The notes: generated from the letters alone by a model not told the origin. 64,000 bases of DNA from Lojkania enalia (GCA_010094045.1 ML986590.1:8382-72381), one strand, 5' to 3'; shown: positions 35,508-47,681, counted from the stretch's first letter. Numbers and translations are program-made.

Positions 35508-37661
35508 CTATTGTCGGCTGCTACCTGGTCGCCCGCCCTTAGCAGGCTTCCGATTAGCCGCTTCCCTGCATTCATCGCTGCAGAACCATTTCGTCCGGCC
35601 CGGGGGTGGCTTCTCCATGTTGACGCACGCAAGATGGAACCATTCGCGTGGACACTGCGCGTTGTCGCAAGCAACCATGTTGCCGTAGCTGACCTCATTG
35701 CAGTAGCAATAGCGGGGCTCGTCACCGTCTTCGTCCACGCCGTCGCTGAATTCAGGGTCGGGAGCAACGGAGGAGGCGGTCGAAGATGGAGGAGCTGATT
35801 TGGGCTCGTTTGCTGGTTTAAGAGCCGGGGACTGGAGAGCAGCAGTGGCCGTTGAGTGGCCGTTCTTCTTGTGACCGCGTTTGGAAACGGAACCTGTTGT
35901 GGTGCTGTTGTTCTCGGAAGACGGATTGGAGTTCCCATTACTATTGTTTGCATTGCGAGTGCTTGGCCTTCTAGCTATTGGAATATCCGGGAAGCTTCCC
36001 ACAACGGGTGTTGTAGTCTTAGATGTCCGCCCAGCCCGTGTGGTTACCGAAACTGGGGGTAAGTCGATCTCCATCCTATCTGGTTCCTGGTTGTCTGCTT
36101 CTTCATGCTTCAAACTTGATTCAAAAGGTGCAGCGGGGTCAACTAGATCTTTTGGGGTGGCGTCCCCTCTGGTTGATTGAATATCTTGGTTGACGCCCGC
36201 AGCCTGTTCTAGCTCTGTTATAACATTGCTACTAGGTACTTGATGATTTGAATGTGTTGATGAGGGACGACGAGCAGCGGAAGACTCCTGCATCGCAGAT
36301 GTAGTCGAGTTTGCTGTTGAATTCTTCCGCGCCCGAGAGGATATAGGACGCTCTACTGTGTTTCCCGTCGATCTAGAGATTGCAAAAGTAGCGGCAAGAG
36401 GCGAGGATGCAAGGGGTGGTGAGTATGATGGTAACACGGCACGTTTGCGGGCCTGAGTCGGTCCAGGGCCAGCTCGAGGCTTGCGCTTCCCCGTGTTCTC
36501 TGCACCAGGCGTCGCTCTGGGACTCGTTCCACTACGTCCACCTATTGCCGCAGCCTGCAACGCTCCACTTAGCGATCGTTCCATGGCTGGAGCTGCCGCC
36601 GCCGCTGTAGCCAGAGCCTTCTCTGTCTTTTTCCTCTTGCCTCCCTGTGCGGTCCCATGGCTAGTTATTCCCAGACCAACAGCCCGACCGTCGCCTGCAT
36701 CTATATCCGTTACAACAGCCTTCCGTTTGTGGGTTTTCTTGGCAGGCTTATCATCGAAATCGGAGTCAACTTGGTGGTGCCGGTTTCGCTTGTTTGCCAG
36801 CATAGCTTCGCGCCTAGCTTCGCTTTTTGCGGCTATAGAGTCATTGTCAATAACATGCTGGGCAGCTGCAGCCAAATTGTTAGCCGTGGCTACCTCCCGC
36901 CTTTGGCGCTCGTGCGTTGTCCCTCCTTTCTTCTTTTCTTCCTTATCCGCATAAGCCCAATGGTTGAGGCTGCCATAACGCGCTTCTTCGCTGATTTCGT
37001 TGTCAAGGTACGGAAACGAGCTGTTCATCCGGGAAAGACCCCTATCTTTAGTCCCCTTAGCTGAGCTCAGGACTACCAATTTCTCGTCCAGTGTTGGAAG
37101 CATTGAGGCGAGGACCATGCGTAGACGGAAGAAGAGCTGTCTCCTTTTTAGATCAGCTTGTTCTTCAGGAGGAAGACCGTTGAAATCGGCGGGGAACAGC
37201 TCCACCGAGAGCTGTTGGTGACGTGCCGTCGCATCCATGGCCATAGAACCGTTAACGCTGGCATTTGAACTGTCGTCGCTACCAATGTGGGCTTGCGCAG
37301 CACGCCGCTGCCCTATCGTTACCACGGGCTGTCGGGCGATCCCGTCTAGCAGGGCCTCCAGGACCTTCTCAGGGTCGTGGATCTTGGCCTCGACCTCTTT
37401 GAACATGGAGAAGTGTTTAATGAGCTCCTTCGGAAGCGCGTCCACCGCTTGTGTGAAATGAGTGAGAGCCGGAAGGAAACCGGGGGAGTTTAAAACTGGC
37501 GGGGTCTGCTCCATGCCGCCCAGGGCTGCCATCCGACCAGCAAAAGTACGCGCATAGTAGTTCGTAGGCCGAGTGACGCTCGTACGGCCCTGTCGAGTGG
37601 ATTGCCGACGGTCAGGGGCTGCTGCAGCCGCGGCTGCTCGTGAGCCGGCAGCTGGTGGCAT
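35508..37661 (-). CDS. ING-family PHD-finger protein (Pho23-like histone-modifying complex subunit)
   Basis: 717-aa single-exon frame. The N-terminus has the ING histone-binding helices (about 55-110 and 170-200: PGFLPALTHFTQAVDALPKE, then HFSMFKEVEAKIHDPEK). A long disordered, basic middle follows with several Lys/Arg clusters. The C-terminal PHD finger occupies 651-699 with the full C4HC3 set (C652, C654, C665, C670, H676, C679, C694, C698). Trp674 of the EWFH segment and the Y-x-x-M aromatic pattern (SYGNMVACD) fit an H3K4me3-reading pocket. ING proteins belong to Rpd3L deacetylase (Pho23) or NuA3/NuA4 acetyltransferase complexes. Here the Pho23 type is favoured by the PALTHFTQA N-terminus, but this is an inference. 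It is about twice the length of yeast homologues because of the middle. Nuclear. Confidence 0.88.
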   Translation of the reverse strand: MPPAAGSRAAAAAAAPDRRQSTRQGRTSVTRPTNYYARTFAGRMAALGGMEQTPPVLNSPGFLPALTHFTQAVDALPKELIKHFSMFKEVEAKIHDPEKVLEALLDGIARQPVVTIGQRRAAQAHIGSDDSSNASVNGSMAMDATARHQQLSVELFPADFNGLPPEEQADLKRRQLFFRLRMVLASMLPTLDEKLVVLSSAKGTKDRGLSRMNSSFPYLDNEISEEARYGSLNHWAYADKEEKKKGGTTHERQRREVATANNLAAAAQHVIDNDSIAAKSEARREAMLANKRNRHHQVDSDFDDKPAKKTHKRKAVVTDIDAGDGRAVGLGITSHGTAQGGKRKKTEKALATAAAAAPAMERSLSGALQAAAIGGRSGTSPRATPGAENTGKRKPRAGPGPTQARKRAVLPSYSPPLASSPLAATFAISRSTGNTVERPISSRARKNSTANSTTSAMQESSAARRPSSTHSNHQVPSSNVITELEQAAGVNQDIQSTRGDATPKDLVDPAAPFESSLKHEEADNQEPDRMEIDLPPVSVTTRAGRTSKTTTPVVGSFPDIPIARRPSTRNANNSNGNSNPSSENNSTTTGSVSKRGHKKNGHSTATAALQSPALKPANEPKSAPPSSTASSVAPDPEFSDGVDEDGDEPRYCYCNEVSYGNMVACDNAQCPREWFHLACVNMEKPPPGRTKWFCSDECREAANRKPAKGGRPGSSRQ

Positions 37662-38487
37662 AGTGGGCGAGCGTTAAGCTGGGCGACGTGAAGATTTCTG
37701 GCGAGTGCAGCTGTGAGGCGTTCAGGGCTAGCCAAGGATAAATCTGAAGGAATATAGATAAGAAAATGATGGACGTTCACATCTCAGTTGGCAAACATAG
37801 TGCTGAACGCGTAGCAGTGTTTCCGCGTTGTACCAGTGTTGTGAGTGATGCGCTGGAATGTCTCCGCGATTAAGTGACGAAGGTGCTTGCACGTACTGCC
37901 AAGCCCGAGCGCGGAATCGGCGTGGAAATATTTGTTCCCCGAGCGGCTACAACACCACAACTGCACGCCTTAGCCCTCCGCAGAAACAAAAAAGGGAAAC
38001 GTCCAACGACGTCCCCTTTTCCCCTTAAGGGCTGTAGTTTGCTGAATCCCATACCATCGTATGCAACACTAGATCGTGAATTTCTAACTTCTATTTTCTG
38101 GCTAGAGCCTCACACAGTAAAGTCAACTGCACTGTCAAGCAGCATCGCATCCCATTGCAAATATCGAAATCGATCTTCCCTACATGTGTTTTATGTACGG
38201 CCCACTAAGTAACAAGACTAGTCGAAGAAGAGCCATGTGACCTTTGTGGCCATGTTGTCACAAGTTCAAGATTCCATCTTCTTTCAGTCCAGTTCGTTCA
38301 GGGAATGCTATTTTGCGAACGGCATACAGTCTACTAACAAAGAGACAGATCCTGGCTCCTTATTGTATTCTGTATAGGCCCCATGAACCCCATTTAATCT
38401 TAAGTACGCTGCCCCTGGTCCTGATGACTGCGAATAGATATATTAAAGTCCGCTTCTGCACGCTAAAGCTTGCCGTACTTATCCAAC
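37662..38487. other. intergenic
   Basis: Contains the promoter of the ING-type gene and then the transition to the decayed island. No gene seen. Confidence 0.45.
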
Positions 38488-40930
38488 ATGTCCAGCAATA
38501 TCCTTGATAAGGTCACCGCCTATCCCTATAATCTTTTCAATACCAGCAACGCATCACAAACAGCCTTTCACGTTCTGCGAGATCGTTTACAAACTCCTCT
38601 CTTCTCTTTCTTCATCAGTCTCATTAGATACATAAATAACATTGACAAATCGATAACTATACAGCTTATCATCCTCGGCTTCTTCACATTCTTCCTCCAT
38701 AAGCACCATCTTCTGGCTATTCATCCGTCGATTACTTGTCCTATCAATGTCACGATAACGAAGCTCTACGCGGCGATGCAGTCTTAAGACAATTAGTCTT
38801 GCTCAGAAGATGGCTGATCTGGCCATGCGATAGTTGTAAACATTGCGATCGTTCGGTATGCCCACACTACCGCAGGTCTCTCGACGAATATACTACAGAG
38901 AAGGGACAAGAAACTGAAGATGCGATGAGGTAGTTAGCAGACGAAACAAGAGAAAGCCCAAGAACAGGTGCTTTCAGAACGGCTATCGTAGGAAATGATC
39001 CACCTGCGCCCATTCCAGAACAGCCAGCTTTAAGCGACGAAGTGGTGGCGGACGCGATCCCGGAAGCGGACAACGGCACTGACAGCATAAATGAGAAGCT
39101 TAATTCTCAAGATATAAAGCTATCTCAAAAAAGAATTGAGAAAGAAATAGAAAGAATAACGACTGGCTAGCTCATCGAAATTACTAGACGCTTGGAGAGA
39201 GCGCCGACATCTTTGTCCGCAGCAGAAAAGGAAGGATGGGAAAGAATCGGCGGAATCTCAGATAGTAGGTCATTTAAAGTTGTTCTTGCGGAAATTGAAT
39301 ACATTCTGAAGCAGGCAATTCGAGCGACTGAAAGACCCGCTATTTGGACTCGATGATCCTACCGTGCAGCTTTCGAGTTTTACGACTACTCAGATACCCG
39401 CGTCAAAGACAACTACTACAATCTTGATCACGCTATCAAGGCATTAGCCCTATACATTCAATAAGGAGACGCAGCCGGCCATCACCTATATAAGCTATCA
39501 GAGACCTATCCACTAATAAAAGACGTATCATGGCGTATGTGGAAGAAGTATTCTCGATATCTTCTTGGATGGGATTATCTGGTATTAGTTTGCGAAATCG
39601 TGTTTGCCAATCCATTTACAGTTTTCGGTCCAAGAGCCTCTCACTTGGCAATCGAGTGGTCAGAACCGAACGTCGAGCCGTCGACTGAGCTATGGCGATG
39701 CACAACAGTAATACACTTGATGAGACGAGCGGGATTAATGAATAACCAGTCAGAAGGGATCGATTCCAACAGACCTTTGCACGAAGTCCTCTTAAAGAGC
39801 CTCAGCCTAAGCGAACGACCTAATAGGGAAGCCTCGTATGGGGCTCGAGACGGCATTCACTCTGCACGACCAACATTTATCGAAGCATTCAGGGGGATAT
39901 TACGGAATATTGTACTTCCTGGTGAATACCAGACGAAGATTGAAAATGTTGTGATTGCAGCTTAGATGCTGGCCATCAGGATCGCAAGAGACTTGGCCCG
40001 ATGTGAATTCGTTTGTCCAAAAGTAAACGAATACATGAAATAGCGACATACCGAGGGCCATAATTCCTTCGCTAAGAAGATCCCAGATTGCTACAATGTT
40101 AAAGCTGGGGGAGTTATTTCCATATGTAGGGCAAGAATTCGCAAAAGAGATCTAGATGACGCCAACTTAAACGAGAGGTGGTTGCTCACTCCTGCACAAA
40201 TCTGCATCGAAGAAGCTTCAGATATTATACGAAACCCGCAAGCCTAGCTAGGCTCATGGTCCCCTACAAGGTCCATGAGAAGGTCAAAGGAGCAACCACG
40301 AGAAAAGCTAGAAAAGACACTGGGGACACAACCTTCGGCAATGCCAAAGAAGACACTAGGCACGAATCAACTAGCAGCTCGAAGGAGACACCTGAGACAC
40401 ACTTTCGGGAAACAACGGAGAATGCACTAGAGACACACTTTCGGGAAACAACGGAGAATGCACTAGAGACACACTTATGTATAACGTCTCTTTCAGAATA
40501 CAATAATCCTGTCGACCCCCGCCGATGCCGCCTTCGTCGACGACGCGACCCCCGGGAGTGACCGGAACGGGCAGAATGTTCGAGTCCATAAAGCCCCAAC
40601 AAGAACACAAGCCATCATCTGAAGTAGGCAAAGATGCATCCCAAGCCTAACTACTAGATTCACAATTACCGGAAACATCTACGCAGAACCTAGGCGCCAC
40701 AGGTTCTAATCCTCCACCCCGACCCCGGACATTCATATACCGACTAGAATCCCGATGGGAAGCGCGAATGAAGGACTACGTAGTCACAATCCAACAATTG
40801 GAAGAATCCCAGAACGGAGAAGCGCCGACGACTATGCAACGGAATCCGAGCATGAAGAATGTCCCGGATGAATGGGAACACAGCAATGTGCTTGGGTCTT
40901 ATGCCATACAAGAAGATCCATTATGAAGCC
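38488..40930 (+). pseudogene. decayed gene of unrecognised family
   Basis: From the ATG at 38488 a frame of about 100 codons includes two hydrophobic stretches (FSFFISLIRYI and IQLIILGFFTFFL), suggesting a membrane anchor. A frameshift near 38740-38760 moves into a second frame. That frame runs from 38736 to about 40250 and looks protein-like (e.g. LRQLVLLRRWLIWP, YYNLDHAIKALALYI, WRMWKKYSRYLLGWDY, SEPNVEPSTELW). It is cut by stops near 38931, 39166, 39355, 39463, 39963, 40041 and 40244. Nearly all can be read as CAG, CAA or CGA changed to TAG, TAA or TGA. A later frame (about 40720-40925) carries a charged helical tail (WEARMKDYVVTIQQLEES). I do not recognise the family and assign no function. 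It follows an intact ING-type gene and converges on a HET pseudogene. The 40931-41274 gap holds nothing I can support. Confidence 0.6.
40394..40476 (+). repeat. 36-bp direct tandem repeat, 2.3 copies
   Basis: Unit GAGACACACTTTCGGGAAAC plus 16 further bases, at 40394-40429 and 40430-40465, identical, followed by 11 bases of a third copy (40466-40476). 36 bp equals 12 codons, so the repeat would have kept frame when the host gene was intact. Confidence 0.9.
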
Positions 40931-41274
40931 CTAACGGAAACCCGAGTAGTGACTGCTAGCTATTTGATACCTTGGACTCCTAGTGTCAAAAAGGTCAGAC
41001 ATATTTATCTCCTACATGGCAAACATGCAAGTACGGCTGAAAACGTGAAGAATGTCAAAGAATTATAGTATAATCTGTTTCGTTTGTTTTGTGGCCATTA
41101 TCTTTAATACGTTGTGATTTTTTCTCCCTTTCCTTTACCAATCCCCTCATCGAACATCAAACCATGAAAATGTGATTCCCAACAAGAGAGTAGTCACCCC
41201 CTTGATGAGGACGGATAATGAAGGGAACATCTGTACCCTAAGTTAAATAAATAACGCCCTTGTCCTGAGTCATT

Positions 41275-43070
41275 TGCGATCCGACACCTATGTAACCATT
41301 GCATGTTGTGAATATCCTTGGTGGGTCCGGCCTATTACTGCAGCTGTTGTCGCCGTCATGAAATTGCTGTACATCTTAGCTGAGGTAATAGTAACCTTCA
41401 GAACGAATGGTGGTTCTCCGAGCTGGTCTCGGATGACACTGGGAGGGATAGGACTTCCTTTATTAGTGACCAAGTTTTTGAAGGTTTCCGAAACCGTGTG
41501 ACGTATGGTTTCTATTCTAGGCATTATGGCGGAAGGAATAAATTGTTTCGTCTCATGTTCCGCCAGAATGTACTACGACGCGTACAAGTCCAAGACTATT
41601 CTAACAATTGACTCAAAGGTTACATCGTCACCAGGGCTAACGTCTGTTGCAAGTGTCTTTGCAAGAACTTCCGGGGAATACGATTCCCCAGTGGGGGAGG
41701 ACCGGTTACAAGTTAGCATTTGAGAAACCTTTGTAAGCCAATTCAACCAAACAACGTAGGCTTAGCAACGCAAACTCCTGTCCTCATGATGAGTCATAGG
41801 CTGTAGAGAGCTAGTAATTGAATTGGTTTCACCAAATATTTGGGCCTTTATCGTTATAAAACTCTTATCGTGGCTGGATACTACGCATCGGTCGATAACA
41901 TTCTCTTCAATGCGCGAAATCCTTTCTTCCCCAGGAATTTTACCGCATTTGCAATTGTTCCGAATATGGTTCCTAGAGGAGGAGTGATCCGATCCAGCAC
42001 CTACCTCGAGAGTCTATTTTGTGCTCTTTTTTATCCAATGCCTGTAGCAGAAAGAATGCTTATTGAGTTATGCCTTCTCTCTAGCAAATGGCTAATGGTA
42101 TTAGTAGATACTTTATCGAGAGAATTTCTATAATCTGGGTTGAGAGCTTAGTAGCTGGCATCAGAGGATATATTAAAGAGTGCAAAAATTCCATCTCGTG
42201 CGTCGGTTACGTTGAAGAGATGGCACGTCAAGAGATTGTACTTGAGCGCTGGTGTTTTCGTCTTCGGACAGCCTCTCAGATACCGTACATTACCGCCAAC
42301 CCAACGCTTCCAATAGGTGCATGAACCTAGTCTTATTGGACTATCGAGATAAACGCTCTAGTCCATTCCTTTTGAGTATAGTGACCACCAAAGCTAAGCC
42401 TTTCTACATGATAGATCATTTGCCATATATCAGCATAACGTTGGCTGCAGCAACAATTTCTTGAATGATCTAGATGCAACGGAAAAGTAGTCAGTTTAAC
42501 AAATTAGTTAAAGCTGTCCAGTTCGGGGATGAATACTCACAACCGTCCAACTACGTCAAGTCGGCCATTGTGATGGCAAGCCCTGCATCTATAAGGTGCT
42601 TAACCCGCCGCATCAGTGTCAGCGCAAAGCCAAAACGCCACCTCACTATTAACGGAACCACCCGCCGGACCAGGCAATGACCTTCTCTGAGGCTCTGTAG
42701 AGATTATGCGTAAGCGGGACCTGATAACTCTTTTCACAGTTGGTTTTCTGATTGATGCACAGAGCATCGATCCAATAATATTTCTTGACATAGATGTAAT
42801 TTCCCCGCCCATATTGTAGCTGCTGAGTCTGATAGTTAGGTAACTGCTATGTTCGAACCAAACCCGATTATTTGGCTTAGGAGCGACTCCCCAAACATAA
42901 GATATTGCGATGTAAGAGCAGGGTGGGTTGCTAAGATCCACAACTAAGAATTGCCAATATGCAAGAGATGATGGTTCGTAATCGTTAGCGGCCGGATAAC
43001 TCTCGCCTGCGAGTGGAAATAATAGCATATGACGGGCTTCAGGCACGTCTGAATATATGTACAGGCCCAT
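41275..43070 (-). pseudogene. HET-domain (heterokaryon incompatibility) pseudogene
   Basis: Minus-strand remnants in several frames show the ordered landmarks of a HET protein. YIAISYVWG is at about 42910-42888. WIDALCINQ is at about 42775-42748, one frame away but at the usual spacing (about 45 residues). KSYQVPLTHNLYRASEKVIAW-like sequence follows, then IQEIVAAANVML near 42455. The DARDGIFALFNISSDASY block at 42206-42150 is followed by a stop and then NPDY. More frame fragments (e.g. ITPPLGTIFGTIANA) continue to about 41275. Numerous stops and frameshifts make it non-functional. HET proteins trigger cell death when unlike fungal individuals fuse. It is a decayed accessory gene next to another decayed gene. 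The start at 43070 is an ATG in front of the HET block and is not certain. Confidence 0.75.
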
Positions 43071-44055
43071 CCCAGTAGATCTGGACTCGCGAGATGTTCG
43101 ACGTTCGTGATAAGGGAGAGCCGTATCTACCGCCTACTGGATTCGTTGAATAGTTCCCTTATACTATACACCCACGGATTCTCAAATGAAGCAAAAATTA
43201 ATACGAGCCAACAAGTAATGTAGGATAGAAAGTGGGTGCGAAAGATGATTAAGCAAATCACGTGTCGAAAATCGATTAAGTCGACAGGATTTGTTATGTT
43301 GACAGTCTAGGGATAGTGGGGGGTTAGCGGTTTCTATGCTATGATGCGGATTGATGTTGCAGCTATCGGAAAATATTGGCACTGGGAGACGGCCGCAGAC
43401 TATTCTACATTGGTGATGGTTCTGTAACAGAAGAGTATCGATTTGCTCTAGCTGTACGCTCGATAGGATGTAGTCTACACTTCGCACTTGGGGTGGGTAT
43501 ACATTGCATTCAGGGAATTGAACCATATTAGATATTTCGTCGATCAGCTGTTAGCAGCATCTGAGCACGTTGGCGCTGGCCAGGTATTCTCTCGCCATCG
43601 ATGCCGAGGCGCAATACATAGGTGGTTCAGCCCAACGTGCTTTGTTTCGGCACGCAGGTACAATGTGAAACTGGCCCAAAAAGAGGAAGAAGGCCGAATA
43701 GACAATAACTTATAACAAGAGAGTATCGCAAGAATGCGAAACTAAATAGAATATGAATCCACGGTCAATTGATTACGTTCAGCTTACCATTCACCGTATC
43801 CATCTACCAACACCGTACCAAAAATACATGTATGCTCGGCAACCAAGAGAATCAAAAACTCCAAAAATGCATCCATGTACCTTGAATCGCAAAAATATAC
43901 AATAACGCCACCTAAAGACGCTCCATTCCGATGCATAACACCCCAAGTTCGATGAACTTATATATGAATACGATAATACGACTCGTACAAAGTACGGGAC
44001 CGTCGAAGTCGGAAAAATTTGCGAAACTGTTCCGAGAATACTTTTGATCTATCCC
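43071..44055. other. intergenic
   Basis: A+T-moderate sequence between the HET pseudogene and the 3' end of the Uds1-domain gene. No gene seen. Confidence 0.45.
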
Positions 44056-46967
44056 TTATTGCGCCATCATAGTTTTACTAAGGTTACTTCTTTGTGGTGC
44101 TGCTTCTCTTCTTAGACTGCGAACGAGTGCTTCAAGTTTTCGGCGTTCTTCTTGCTCGTTCTATTCGGATGTTAGCTAGTTCCTAGTCGCGAGGGGATAG
44201 TAATGAAACTTACCCTTAGAGCTCTCAGGCCCTCAGCCGTTCTATCCCTCATCATCTTCCTAAAGTCCTCTCTCAACATCCTGATACTCGTCGCCTCCAT
44301 ATTGCCTGACGCCCCGTTTGGTTGGCCTGGGCTTCTAACACCAAGCCACTTGACTCGTTCGTCCGAGAGCTCCATCTCCAAAGCCTCCTTCTCATCACGG
44401 AGTTTGTCAATCGAGGCTTCGAGAACATCACGATCCTTCTCATTTTGAATGGAGTCGCGGGTCAACGCTTCGTACTCAGCTGCCATTGCAGAAAGTTCTT
44501 GTTTTAAGTTACGTTCAGATTCGCGGGCTTGAGCTTCGCTCTGCGAAGCGGCATCTTGGGCTTTGCGGAGACTTTCGATTTCTATCAGCAGAGCATCGTT
44601 CTTGGACCCTAAGTCTTCAAGCTCTTTCTTGATAGCTGGATTAGCTGCGCTTTCAGCAGCTCGTTCTGCGCGCGTGCCGTAGGCTCCATCGAGCTCGGCT
44701 TTGGCGAATGTGAGTTCAGTGGTTAGGCGCACGACTTCGCTTTCAAGCTCGCGGAATTCTTCTTCTTTCCCATTCAGTGCCTTTGTAGCTTCCGCTGTGC
44801 GTGCCTCGGCAGCTTCCTTCTCCGTAGTTGCAGCTCGTAGGGCCATCATGATTTCATCGACCTTTGCTGCTGATTGGGAGAGCTCGGCTTGGATGGTTGC
44901 TGCTTCGACACGAGCATCATCCTGAGCCTCCCTGAGCTGCATTTCAAGCGTTGCGCAGCGCTCTGTCGCGTCTTGTGCTTCTCTGAGTTGTTCTTCTAGG
45001 TTAGCATATCGCTCCTGTACGTTTTGGGCTTCATTAATTTGTGCTTTCAACTGGGCTTCTAGGCTAGCAGAAAGGTTTCGCGCGTTTTGGACCTCCTCGA
45101 GCTGTGCGTTGAGCTGAGTTTCTAGGCTAGCACTGCGCTCCTGTGCGGCTCGAAGGGCTAAGGAGTCTGCTTCAACTTTCTGTTCGTTGAACTCCTTTAG
45201 TTGGTCCATGGCGCGTTCTAACTCACGCTCCATCGAGACCTTCTCGGAGCGAGCACTGAGCACTTGCTCATTGAGACGGTTGAACTGCTCTTCTTTTTGT
45301 GCATCTGATCTATTATTGAGTTCCCGCTGCTGCTTGATCTGGCGGAGAAGAATGCTTTGCTTTTCTTTGAGGGACGAAGCACGGGTGTAGAGCCACTGTA
45401 CCTTCGCGGAAAATGCATTCAGCGAGAACTGCTCGTTTGGATCGAAATCTTCATCAGGAGAGAGGTTATCTTCGTGCTCTGAGTCAGACGCTAGCAGTTC
45501 GCGTCTTTCTCGTTTCTTTTGGCGGGCTTCTTCCTCGCCAGATTGTATGATGGACCAAAGACCCATTAGTGTAGCCTCATATTGTATATCTTGATTCTTC
45601 GAGCTGTTTGAACGAAGCTCATCGATCTCTTCGCTCAGAGAGTATTGTAACTGCTCAATGTTGTAAATGGAATCCTCAAGGTAGCTCAGCTGGTCTTGCG
45701 ATCCACCACCTGTGATAGGAGGGGGCGGCGATATATTTTCTCCACTGGAATTGCCTGTTCTACTAAGCATGGCATACAATTGATTGTTGATTCCCTCAAT
45801 CCGGCCTTCTACTGCATTCAGCGAGTGTTTCGAGCTGTTTCGAAGGTTGGTATGTTCAGCACCAATGTCACGGAGGCCTTGGTCTAGGAAGTCGAGTTGT
45901 TGGTCTATAGTTGACAGATCGACCGCTGCACTTCCAGACCGCGGAAGGGCATAGTCTTGATTTTGTTTAGGATTCGCTTGGACAATCACCCCCCTTAAGC
46001 GCTCGTTGAGATCTTCTAGGCGCTTTGCTACTGTACTAAAAGCCTGGCTTTGCCGTTCAACGGTATCCGAATGATGATGAGTACCATTTTGGAGGGCATT
46101 CATAAGACTATCGAGATTTTCGGGTGTCCGATATAGACTTCTCTCGTCGAAAAACTCTCCTCCATGGTTCCGGCCGCTCCGGTCGGTTTCATAGGCATCA
46201 AGGCTGGCAGGACTATCAGGCCTCTGCACTCCTGCCGCTGATTCTTGTGCGGCCTGTCTTCGTTTCGCGGGGCCGTTGTGTGTCAATTGCAAAACGCCTG
46301 CCGTATGTACCAATAGCTGGGTGTCTATATTTCGTGTTCTAGTTTCAACCTCGAGCAGCTCCTGAGTCAACTCTTCAACCTTCCTATTGCTCATGGCTAG
46401 CTCTTCCTCTGACTTCGCAGATGTATCCCTGACAGCATTGCTTCCCCGGCTGCCACGTCCGCTTTGGTGACCTTTGATCTTCTTCGACGTCAGACGGGTA
46501 ATAGACTGTGCTGCATCGCGAATCTTCGTTTCTGACTCAAGCTTCCTCCTCAACGAGCCTATTCGAGCATCGAGCGTCTTTTGTTCTTGCTTGAGCGATT
46601 CTACCTCCTCCACTGTTAGGATGTCGAATAGCTGACTGTCCCCCATTGCAGTCTCTACCAGTAGGTGCATGGCTACGGGGTCGCGGTAGAGTATGTCGGA
46701 TCTCCGCTGCCTGAAGGCGCGTGGAGTCTCCATGCTAGGCTCTTGCACGGCTCCTTTGTGGGCTTCTAAGAAGACGTTAGGAGGAGGAACGAATGCGCTG
46801 CTGCCGAATCGCGGTGTGCTTTGGTATGCCATTGGTATAAGTCCCGGGGACGCGCCGCCTACGCCAGACGGGTAGTTCGAGGTTGGAGAGGGGAAGTCGT
46901 AGAGCGGACGCGGACTTAAAGGGTCGCCCGCATAGGGGTACTGGGTACGCAATCCATTGCTCGCCAT
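44056..46967 (-). CDS. Uds1-domain coiled-coil protein (up-regulated during septation type)
   Basis: Predicted 952 aa. Exon 1 is 46967-44214 and exon 2 is 44160-44056 (53-bp intron, GTAAGT/ATAG; the last 34 aa come from exon 2). The start is the first true ATG (MASNGLRTQYPY); the frame upstream has no ATG. Residues about 95-165 are the Uds1 domain: DPVAMHLLVETAMGDS, then ILTVEEVESLKQEQKTLDAR, then LESETKIRDAAQSITRL. The rest is a long alpha-helical coiled coil (about 360-900) with a Leu/Glu/Ala heptad pattern and a repeated SLEAQLxAQ-xEAQN-type module at about 640-740. Uds1-domain proteins in fungi are linked to septation or the cell tip by expression and localisation, but the molecular role is poorly defined. 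Likely a cytoskeletal or scaffold protein. It shares an upstream region with the NAT gene. Confidence 0.85.
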
Positions 46968-47681
46968 GGTAATCGGTGTTTCTAGCGGTATTCCCGCCGA
47001 GGATGAAACGCGTCGAGGTTGTGCAGTGCCAGATGAACGGACGTGAGGAGGCGCAGCGAAGGACCGGACGGGAAGGATGGCGGTGGCGTGCAAGCCAACA
47101 ACACAGAAAACGGGACGCAGGAGGACAAAATATCACGGCGCGCGAGACATGGCTCTCCCTCTTCGCAAAGGAAACAGGAGATGGTTGTGGAAATTGTTAG
47201 GGGCGGTGGTGAAGGGGAACTTTGTCCCTTGACAGCGGGCCCAGGTCTGCCAACCCCTGACAATGCGATCGTCAAGATCGCTTGCGGGTCGGCCGGTGGA
47301 CCAGTAGCAGTCTGCCTTCAGCCCGTCGCCCCCTTGGCGTATCCAGGAACCGATTCTCCTCAGCCCTTGGCCGGCCGTCTTCAGCCTATGCCCCACCACC
47401 AAGCCCGCCGCTCGTGAGTCGTCTCGTGTTCACCATGTTGCTAGCTTTAAACGACATTGCTGGCGGCCCTTTGTCCCGCTCTCTATTGTTGTCACCACTA
47501 ACCGTAGGCCCTTCGATACTATAGAACGTCATCTCTAAGGAGATATCCCTACAAATACCCTTTTTTTTTACGCAAATTTTGCAGTAAATCGTGACATTCG
47601 TTGTTTTTCCCCTCTAGTCATCATATCCCTGTCAATCGGGTGGGCCAAACGTTATTCCCAGCCTAATTGTTTCTGGCAACT
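46968..47681. promoter_or_regulatory. divergent promoter region of the Uds1-domain and NAT genes
   Basis: 714 bp between the two start codons. A poly-T/pyrimidine stretch near 47561-47569 precedes the NAT start. No specific operator identified. Confidence 0.4.

Noticed and set aside
43182..43526. 114-codon minus-strand frame upstream of the HET pseudogene
   Set aside because: Not continuous with the HET frame and no domain.
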